12,575 nt of DNA from an uncultured Pelagibacteraceae bacterium (GTDB lineage Bacteria > Pseudomonadota > Alphaproteobacteria > Pelagibacterales > Pelagibacteraceae): the NCBI GenBank assembly GCA_902536205.1, contig CACAWM010000016.1, positions 1 through 12,575 of the forward strand, read 5' to 3'. A program made the translations under genes and the position numbers. The notes beneath the pieces were generated by a model. The model had not been told where the DNA came from and searched no databases. It saw only the letters and a list, made by a program, of their open reading frames with translations. Shown here piece by piece: positions 7,580 to 12,575 of the stretch. Position 1 is the first letter of the stretch; every line of letters begins with the position of its first letter.

Positions 7580-8635
7580 ATGACTAAAAATAGATTTTCA
7601 AAGATATCTTCAATTATACAAGATGCTAAAAAAGGTAAAATGTTTATTTTAGTTGATGATAAAAATAGAGAAAACGAAGGTGATTTGATCATACCTGGGT
7701 CTAAGTGTAATTCAAAAAGTATAAATTTTATGGCTAAACACGGAAGAGGTTTAATTTGTCTAGCATTAACTAAAAAACAAGTTGATAACTTAAAATTACC
7801 ATTGATGTCTTCTGTAAATAGATCGAGGATGCAAACTGCTTTTACAATTTCGATAGAAGCAAAAAAAGGTATTACAACCGGTATCTCAGCTCAAGATAGA
7901 GCAAAAACTATTAAAACTGCTATTAATCCAAAAGTTAAAAAAAATGATATAATTTCCCCAGGACATGTATTTCCTCTAGTAGCAAGAAATGGCGGTGTTT
8001 TAGAGAGAGCGGGTCATACTGAGGCTTCAGTAGATATTTCTAAATTATCTAAATTAAATCCTAGTTCGGTTATTTGTGAAGTTATGAATGAAGATGGAAG
8101 GATGGCAAGGTTAAATGATCTTTTCAAATTTTCAAAAAAACATAAAATCAAATTAGCATCAATAGAGGATCTGATTTCTTATCGATTAAAATATGAAAAA
8201 TTGGTAAAAAGACTATCATCTAGAACATCAACCATTAAAAATACTGGTAGAATTAATATTTATAACTATAAAAATAAATTAGAAAAAAATACTAATTATG
8301 TGATAACAAAAGGTAAGTTTAATCAAAAAAAATCTATTCCTGTAAGAGTTCTTTCAACTAAAATTAAATACAAGAATATTTTAAATAATCAAAAAATTAA
8401 AAGATCATTAAAATATTTGATGAAGTATAAAAATTTTCTATTCTTAATCATAAATAATCAAGATACTAATCATAAAGATAGCAGTATAAGCACATTAAGG
8501 TATTATGGAATTGGTGCGCAGATAATAAAAGATTTAAACGTAAAAAATATGATATTAATCTCTAGAAGTAGAAAAAAAATTATTGGTCTCGAAGGCTTCG
8601 GATTAAAAATTAAAAAACAAGTAATCATAAAATGA
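7580..8635 (+). CDS. ribB: 3,4-dihydroxy-2-butanone-4-phosphate synthase with degenerate GTP cyclohydrolase II-like domain
   Basis: The N-terminal half (about 1-205) makes the four-carbon riboflavin precursor from ribulose-5-phosphate. It is complete: DDKNRENEGD at 26-35, AFTISIEAKKGITTGISAQDRA, SPGHVFPLVARNGGVLERAGHTEASVD with His146 and Glu148, and ICEVMNEDGRMAR. The C-terminal half (about 206-351) matches GTP cyclohydrolase II only at its edges: a PVRVLSTKI strand at the front and STLRYYGIGAQIIKDLNVKN plus KKIIGLEGFGLKI at the end. The zinc-binding Cys cluster (usually near GDVFGSxRCDCG) and the RxEGRGIG catalytic loop are absent. Such RibB proteins with an inactive RibA-like tail have been called RibBX in Shewanella. 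GTP cyclohydrolase II must then come from another gene. It starts directly after ribE and ends in a 4-nt overlap (ATGA) with ribH. Confidence 0.92.
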   Translation: MTKNRFSKISSIIQDAKKGKMFILVDDKNRENEGDLIIPGSKCNSKSINFMAKHGRGLICLALTKKQVDNLKLPLMSSVNRSRMQTAFTISIEAKKGITTGISAQDRAKTIKTAINPKVKKNDIISPGHVFPLVARNGGVLERAGHTEASVDISKLSKLNPSSVICEVMNEDGRMARLNDLFKFSKKHKIKLASIEDLISYRLKYEKLVKRLSSRTSTIKNTGRINIYNYKNKLEKNTNYVITKGKFNQKKSIPVRVLSTKIKYKNILNNQKIKRSLKYLMKYKNFLFLIINNQDTNHKDSSISTLRYYGIGAQIIKDLNVKNMILISRSRKKIIGLEGFGLKIKKQVIIK

Positions 8636-9057
8636 AAAAAATTTTAATTATAAATTCTAATTATTATAAAAATATATCCAGAAATTTAGTTTTAGGAGCA
8701 AAAAAAAAATTACACAAAACTAATAATAAGTTAAGTATTGTTGATGTACCAGGTATATATGAAATACCTATTGCAATAAGAAAAAATATTAAAAAATTCG
8801 ATGGTTTTATCGCATTAGGTTGCGTCATAAAAGGACAAACTCCTCATTTTGATTTAATTTGTTTATCAACTTTTAATGCAATATTGAATATATCTATTCA
8901 GTTTAATAAGCCTATCTGTAACGGTATCATAACAGCTTATAATTTTAAACAAGCTGTAAGTAGAAGCAGCCTATCTATTAGTAAAAAACCCAATAAAGGA
9001 TCCGAAGCAGCCATTGCTATGATTTCAATTCTTAAAAATGGAAAAAAAAAAATCTAA
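8632..9057 (+). CDS. ribH: 6,7-dimethyl-8-ribityllumazine synthase
   Basis: Joins the RibB product with the pyrimidine from RibD to give the lumazine substrate of RibE; the enzyme normally forms pentamers or icosahedral shells. The 141-residue protein is slightly short, with little before the first beta strand. Motifs: VDVPGIYEIPIAI at 37-49, ALGCVIKGQTPHFD at 61-74 with the catalytic-position His72, PICNGIITAYNFKQA (usually NGVLT..N..QA), and KGSEAAIAMI near the end. The start overlaps ribB (ATGA). The last 20 nt overlap nusB, and an 11-A run (9042-9052) lies in that shared stretch. Confidence 0.94.
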   Translation: MKKILIINSNYYKNISRNLVLGAKKKLHKTNNKLSIVDVPGIYEIPIAIRKNIKKFDGFIALGCVIKGQTPHFDLICLSTFNAILNISIQFNKPICNGIITAYNFKQAVSRSSLSISKKPNKGSEAAIAMISILKNGKKKI

Positions 9058-9439
9058 AAAAACCTCACCTAGAATAAAAGTAATTCAAAAATTATATAAT
9101 TCATTGATGAATCCTGATGCACTAATAGAATATCCAAAAAGTCAGTATAAAAAATTTATTAAAGACATCGTAACAGGCACTCTAGAAAGATCAGATTTAA
9201 TTGAGGAAAAAATAAATATTTTTCTAATAAAGGATATAGATTTAACAAAAACTGATAAATTACTTAAAATTATACTTTTTGCTGCTATTTTTGAACTAAT
9301 GTTTAAACATGGAACGCCTAAAAAGGTCATTATTAATGAATATCTATTAGCCTCAGAACATTTTTTAGAGAAAATTCAAACAGGTTATTTAAACGCAATA
9401 TTAGACAAAATAGCTAAAGAACTTAGAAAAGATGAATAA
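9038..9439 (+). CDS. nusB: Transcription antitermination factor NusB
   Basis: NusB binds boxA RNA with S10 in the antitermination complex needed for rRNA transcription. The 133-residue, all-helical, Lys-rich protein shows the family's N-terminal RIKVIQKLY (usually R..A.Q.LY) and the conserved C-terminal block VIINEYLLASEHF...GYLNAILDKIAKELR at about 98-131. It overlaps the 3' end of ribH by 20 nt in another frame; ribH-nusB is a conserved alphaproteobacterial pair. Its own last 8 nt overlap a following 26-codon ORF. The start is the first ATG in frame and gives a normal N-terminus. Confidence 0.92.
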   Translation: MEKKKSKKTSPRIKVIQKLYNSLMNPDALIEYPKSQYKKFIKDIVTGTLERSDLIEEKINIFLIKDIDLTKTDKLLKIILFAAIFELMFKHGTPKKVIINEYLLASEHFLEKIQTGYLNAILDKIAKELRKDE

Positions 9440-9512
9440 AAAAATGTTATTGGGTATAAGTTTAGCTTGCCTTTTTAATATTAATTTGGCATTTATGCGC
9501 TTTAAATCATGA
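9432..9512 (+). CDS. Small ORF (26 residues) encoding a hydrophobic, signal-peptide-like peptide
   Basis: Not a recognised gene. An ATG at 9432, inside the nusB 3' end (8-nt overlap), opens a frame that ends at the TGA at 9510-9512, overlapping the hppA ATG at 9509 in the classic ATGA arrangement. The peptide has a basic N-terminus (MNKKM), a hydrophobic core ([16 protein letters not shown]) and a short basic tail (MRFKS), like a signal peptide or a single membrane helix. It fills the only sizeable space between the long genes of this string, in the same overlapping style as its neighbours. A purine stretch (AGAAAAG) directly precedes the ATG, while hppA has no obvious Shine-Dalgarno, so the ORF could couple nusB and hppA translation. 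Alternatives: a relic of a longer secreted protein, or chance. Confidence 0.4.
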   Translation: MNKKMLLGISLACLFNINLAFMRFKS

Positions 9513-11614
9513 CAAACTATTTAGAATTACTTTATTTAATCTCTTTTATAGGTATTCTAGCTGTTGCCTATAGCTATCTTCTATCTGGTCAAATTATTTC
9601 ATCTAGCGCCGGAAATTCAAGAATGCAAGAAATTGCAGAGGCAATTCAAATTGGTGCAAAGGCATATCTAAATAGACAATACAAAACCATTGCCATTGTT
9701 GGAATATTAGTTTTAGCAATAGTAACTTATTTTTTTAGTTATTTAGTAGGTATAGGATATTTTATTGGCGCTTTTTTATCAGGAGTTGCTGGTTATGTGG
9801 GAATGCTTATTTCAGTTAAAGCAAACGTGCGAACTGCTGAAGCAGCTCGTCAAAGTTTGCAATCAGGTTTAACAATAGCTTTTAAGTCAGGAGCGATAAC
9901 CGGATTATTAGTTGCAGGTTTAGCTTTATTATCAATTACTTTTTATTATATAGTTTTAATTAATCTTAATGTAGATAACAGAGAAATTATAAACGCATTG
10001 GTAGCTTTAGGTTTTGGTGCTTCTTTAATCTCAATTTTTGCTAGACTGGGAGGCGGAATATTTACAAAAGGAGCTGATGTAGGAGCAGATTTAGTCGGGA
10101 AGGTAGAAGCAGGTATACCAGAAGATGATCCAAGAAACCCTGCGGTAATTGCAGATAATGTTGGTGATAATGTTGGAGATTGTGCAGGTATGGCCGCAGA
10201 TTTATTTGAAACTTACGCAGTTACTATTGTTGCAACGATGGTGTTAGCATCAATTTTTTCTCCACAAGATTTAAATTTAATGATTTATCCATTAGCTATA
10301 GGGGGCGCTTGTATCATTACATCTATAATAGGAACCTGGTTTGTAAAACTAGGTAAAAGTAAAAATATTATGGGTGCCTTGTATAAAGGATTCATAGTTA
10401 CAGCAATAACATCTTTGATAATTATGTATCCGGTTACCAATTCTATAGTGGGAATTAATAGCACATATAATAATAACGCTGGTGCAATTTTTACAGGCTT
10501 TGATTTATATATTTGTGGTGTTGTAGGTTTTGTGATCACTGGATTATTAATTTGGGTAACAGAGTACTATACTGGAACAAATTATAGACCAGTTAAAACT
10601 GTTGCAAAGTCGTCAACAACTGGACATGGAACTAATGTTATTCAAGGATTAGCTATTTCTATGGAAGCTACCGCTATTCCAGCTCTAATAATTGTAGCAG
10701 GAATTTTATACACAAATAGTCTTGCAGGATTATTTGGTATTGCAATAGCGGTCACATCTATGTTGGCACTTACTGGTATGGTAGTAGCACTAGATGCATA
10801 TGGTCCAGTTACTGATAATGCTGGAGGTATTGCAGAAATGTCTAAACTTCCCAAGAACGTCAGAAAAACTACAGACGCCTTGGATGCAGTAGGAAACACT
10901 ACTAAAGCTGTAACAAAAGGTTATGCTATAGGTTCCGCAGGATTAGGGGCTTTAGTATTATTTGCAGCGTACACTGAAGACATTAAATATTTTTCAACAG
11001 TAAAGGGCTCAGTTTTAGAGGGTGTGAATGTAACTTTTGACTTATCAGATCCATTTATTGTAGCAGGCTTATTGATTGGGGGCATGCTTCCGTATTTATT
11101 TGGATCAATGGGTATGCAAGCTGTTGGAAGAGCAGGTGGTGCCGTCGTAATAGAAGTTAGAAGACAATTTAAAAAGATACCTGGTATCATGAAAGGTAAA
11201 AGAAAACCTGATTACGGTAGATTAGTAGATTTACTTACAAAAGCGGCAATAAAAGAAATGATTGTTCCTTCACTCCTACCAGTTTTATCTCCAATTGTTC
11301 TTTATTTTGTAATTTTACAAATTGGTGGAATAGAGTCTGCATTATCATCCTTAGGCGCCATGTTATTGGGAGTAATCATAACTGGCTTATTTGTAGCTGT
11401 CTCGATGACAGCTGGTGGTGGAGCTTGGGATAATGCAAAAAAATATATTGAAGACGGTAATTTTGGAGGTAAAGGATCAGAAGCACATAAGTCTGCAGTA
11501 ACTGGCGATACTGTCGGTGATCCCTATAAAGATACAGCTGGCCCTGCTGTTAATCCAATGATTAAAATAACCAATATTGTAGCTTTGTTATTGTTAGCTG
11601 TTATTGCCCACTAA
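9509..11614 (+). CDS. hppA: K+-independent proton-translocating membrane pyrophosphatase
   Basis: Integral membrane pump that hydrolyses pyrophosphate to export protons, recovering energy from biosynthetic PPi. The 701-residue length and many hydrophobic segments fit the family. The pyrophosphate site is clear: [20 protein letters not shown] at 188-207, containing the D-x7-K-x-E motif (Asp190, Lys198, Glu200), then [18 protein letters not shown] at 210-227, and later [16 protein letters not shown] at 429-444. A C-terminal acidic site lies around [15 protein letters not shown]. In [17 protein letters not shown], Lys466 and Thr469 occupy the positions that are Ala and Gly/Ala in K+-dependent enzymes, so this should be the K+-independent H+ pump. 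The start overlaps the stop of the preceding 26-codon ORF. The stop is 1 nt from the convergent bamE-like gene. Confidence 0.97.
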   Translation: MTNYLELLYLISFIGILAVAYSYLLSGQIISSSAGNSRMQEIAEAIQIGAKAYLNRQYKTIAIVGILVLAIVTYFFSYLVGIGYFIGAFLSGVAGYVGMLISVKANVRTAEAARQSLQSGLTIAFKSGAITGLLVAGLALLSITFYYIVLINLNVDNREIINALVALGFGASLISIFARLGGGIFTKGADVGADLVGKVEAGIPEDDPRNPAVIADNVGDNVGDCAGMAADLFETYAVTIVATMVLASIFSPQDLNLMIYPLAIGGACIITSIIGTWFVKLGKSKNIMGALYKGFIVTAITSLIIMYPVTNSIVGINSTYNNNAGAIFTGFDLYICGVVGFVITGLLIWVTEYYTGTNYRPVKTVAKSSTTGHGTNVIQGLAISMEATAIPALIIVAGILYTNSLAGLFGIAIAVTSMLALTGMVVALDAYGPVTDNAGGIAEMSKLPKNVRKTTDALDAVGNTTKAVTKGYAIGSAGLGALVLFAAYTEDIKYFSTVKGSVLEGVNVTFDLSDPFIVAGLLIGGMLPYLFGSMGMQAVGRAGGAVVIEVRRQFKKIPGIMKGKRKPDYGRLVDLLTKAAIKEMIVPSLLPVLSPIVLYFVILQIGGIESALSSLGAMLLGVIITGLFVAVSMTAGGGAWDNAKKYIEDGNFGGKGSEAHKSAVTGDTVGDPYKDTAGPAVNPMIKITNIVALLLLAVIAH

Positions 11615-11615
11615 T

Positions 11616-12083
11616 TTATCTACTATTTCTGTTAGAATACATTTTAGATTTAATACTACTTAGAAAAGATTGAACAAAACTATCTTTCGTTAAATTATTT
11701 TCAGTTTTTTTCTCAGAAAAGTTCATCTTATTTATATCATTTTTATCATAAAATTTTTTACGTTTTAAAATTCCATATTTATCAAATTTAAGCACCAGAA
11801 CATTATTTGACTTAATAACATTTTGGCCTAATTTATGAAAATCTCCCTTAGTAAGAACTCTTTCTATATATATCCACTGGTCGCTATCATCGATTGATTT
11901 AGTGTGAGGGACTCCTAAAAGTCTTATAACATCGTTTTTATTTTGTTTATTAATTGCTAATTGATTTGCTCTATTTTCTAAATATAAAATACCATGTTTG
12001 TTAGTTGGCTCTTGAAATTGACATGCAACTAAAATAAAAAAAATGCTATAAAGTATAATATTATTTTTAATAAAAACATACAT
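11616..12083 (-). CDS. bamE: BamE/SmpA/OmlA-family outer membrane lipoprotein
   Basis: Probable small lipoprotein of the outer membrane beta-barrel assembly (BAM) complex. I choose the ATG at 12083 (155 residues): it gives a lipoprotein signal with Lys6, a hydrophobic stretch and a lipobox ending LVAC, Cys21 being the lipidated residue. A longer frame from a TTG at 12128 would put 15 extra residues before this signal and overlap plsX. The mature part has the SmpA/OmlA pattern: a helix, NKNDVIRLLGVPHTKS, SDQWIYIERV, VLVLKFDKYGILKRKKFYD, then a Ser/Asn/Lys-rich tail. The family is weakly conserved, so the name rests on this pattern and length. It converges on hppA and lies 31 nt after the plsX fragment stop; a TATATT about 20 nt upstream of the ATG could belong to its own promoter. 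Confidence 0.75.
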   Translation of the reverse strand: MYVFIKNNIILYSIFFILVACQFQEPTNKHGILYLENRANQLAINKQNKNDVIRLLGVPHTKSIDDSDQWIYIERVLTKGDFHKLGQNVIKSNNVLVLKFDKYGILKRKKFYDKNDINKMNFSEKKTENNLTKDSFVQSFLSSIKSKMYSNRNSR

Positions 12084-12114
12084 GAGTAATAACCTATACA
12101 ATATATTATTAACT

Positions 12115-12575
12115 TTATCTAGAAACAAATTTTTTTAGAGAGAAATAAGAAAAAAGTAACGAAATTTTAGAAAATATACTTTCAGTAAGATTTTTTTTTA
12201 AATTATTTGTAATAAATTTGGCTGTTCCCTCTGCTGTTTTTAAAGCAACGTTTCCAGTAAATCCATCTGTAACTATAACGTTAGATATACCACTCATAAT
12301 ATTATTTCCTTCGATATAACCCTGATAAATAAAATTATCTTGATTAGATAAATTTCTTAATCTTTGTGAAGCAATTTTTAACATTTCAGTGCCTTTCATT
12401 TCCTCGGATCCAACATTTAATAATGAAACTTTAGGTTTTTCGTTTGGAAATAAAGATTTAAACAATGCTGAGCCTAATTCTGCAAAATCTACTAAATTTT
12501 GATCACTACACTCAATATTTGCACCTAAGTCTAAAACTACGTTCATACCATTCTCATTTGGCCAGAGACCAGCAA
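12115..12575 (-). CDS. plsX: Phosphate acyltransferase PlsX, fragment: 5' end outside the window, 3' end prematurely terminated
   Basis: PlsX makes acyl-phosphate from acyl-ACP for phospholipid synthesis. The frame is open to the right edge, so the N-terminal half lies outside; 152 residues are visible. Recognisable PlsX blocks: LWPNENGMNVVLDLGAN, a PKVSLLNVGSEEMKGTE block, GYIEGNNIMSG and VTDGFTGNVALKTAEGTAKF. After GFTGNVALKT only 39 residues remain, ending LFSYFSLKKFVSR and a TAA at 12115-12117. PlsX proteins normally continue through a conserved YNGA-LLGL-G-V-KSHG region for roughly 60-100 more residues, and I do not find it in the sequence that follows. The gene therefore appears truncated at its 3' end, by natural rearrangement, a pseudogenising event or a chimeric join. 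Its orientation relative to bamE is also unexpected. Confidence 0.85.
   Translation of the reverse strand, partial: AGLWPNENGMNVVLDLGANIECSDQNLVDFAELGSALFKSLFPNEKPKVSLLNVGSEEMKGTEMLKIASQRLRNLSNQDNFIYQGYIEGNNIMSGISNVIVTDGFTGNVALKTAEGTAKFITNNLKKNLTESIFSKISLLFSYFSLKKFVSR

Noticed and set aside
10285..11190. Three open frames antisense to hppA
   Set aside because: Their Pro/Thr/Ile/Ala-rich translations are the usual mirror of a membrane protein reading frame; no independent start context.
12084..12128. Longer BamE frame starting at a TTG at 12128
   Set aside because: It puts 15 extra residues before a well-formed lipoprotein signal peptide that begins at the ATG at 12083.
1..12575. CRISPR arrays, insertion sequences, phage or defence genes, tRNA/rRNA genes
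   Set aside because: No spaced direct repeats, transposase or nuclease motifs, attachment-site duplications or structured RNA signatures were seen; nearly all bases are in recognised core genes.

Overview
This window looks like a piece of a streamlined, very A+T-rich alphaproteobacterial genome, most likely of the SAR11/Pelagibacterales type. The reasons are the strongly A/T-biased codons, genes that abut or overlap almost everywhere, the alphaproteobacterial gene order glyA-nrdR-ribD-ribE-ribB-ribH-nusB, a magnesium-type HemB and a K+-independent membrane pyrophosphatase. Taxonomy is inferred from these traits, not from a database search.

Layout. Positions 1-2029 (+) hold lepB (5' end outside the window), rnc and recO, linked by 1-nt and 4-nt overlaps. 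hemB lies on the minus strand (2032-3018) and converges on recO with 2 nt between them. The only substantial intergenic region (3019-3089, 71 nt) is divergent; it contains a perfect 9-bp inverted repeat whose arms place a TATAAT on each strand. From 3090 to 11614 the plus strand is one string of genes with no gap above 8 nt: a putative 2-oxoglutarate/Fe(II) oxygenase, rpiB, glyA, nrdR, ribD, ribE, a RibB with a degenerate RibA-like tail, ribH, nusB, a 26-codon ORF bridging nusB and hppA, and hppA. hppA converges with 1 nt of spacing on a minus-strand bamE-like lipoprotein gene, which is preceded by a plsX fragment running off the right edge.

How the genes fit together. lepB/rnc/recO are housekeeping genes for secretion, RNA processing and recombination. 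hemB makes porphobilinogen. The long plus-strand string couples one-carbon/pentose metabolism (glyA, rpiB), control of ribonucleotide reductase (nrdR), most of riboflavin synthesis (ribD, ribE, ribB, ribH; GTP cyclohydrolase II activity is not evident here), transcription antitermination (nusB) and a proton-pumping pyrophosphatase (hppA).

Most of the window is ordinary core genome. I see no CRISPR array, phage, insertion sequence, RNA gene or defence system. The points most worth a second look are: the small ORF with start and stop both overlapping its neighbours; the plsX fragment that ends before its conserved C-terminal region, in an orientation that suggests a rearrangement or a chimeric join; the symmetric divergent promoter/operator; the uncharacterised oxygenase at the head of the operon; the altered zinc-ribbon spacing in NrdR; and the RibB whose GTP cyclohydrolase domain has lost its metal and catalytic segments.
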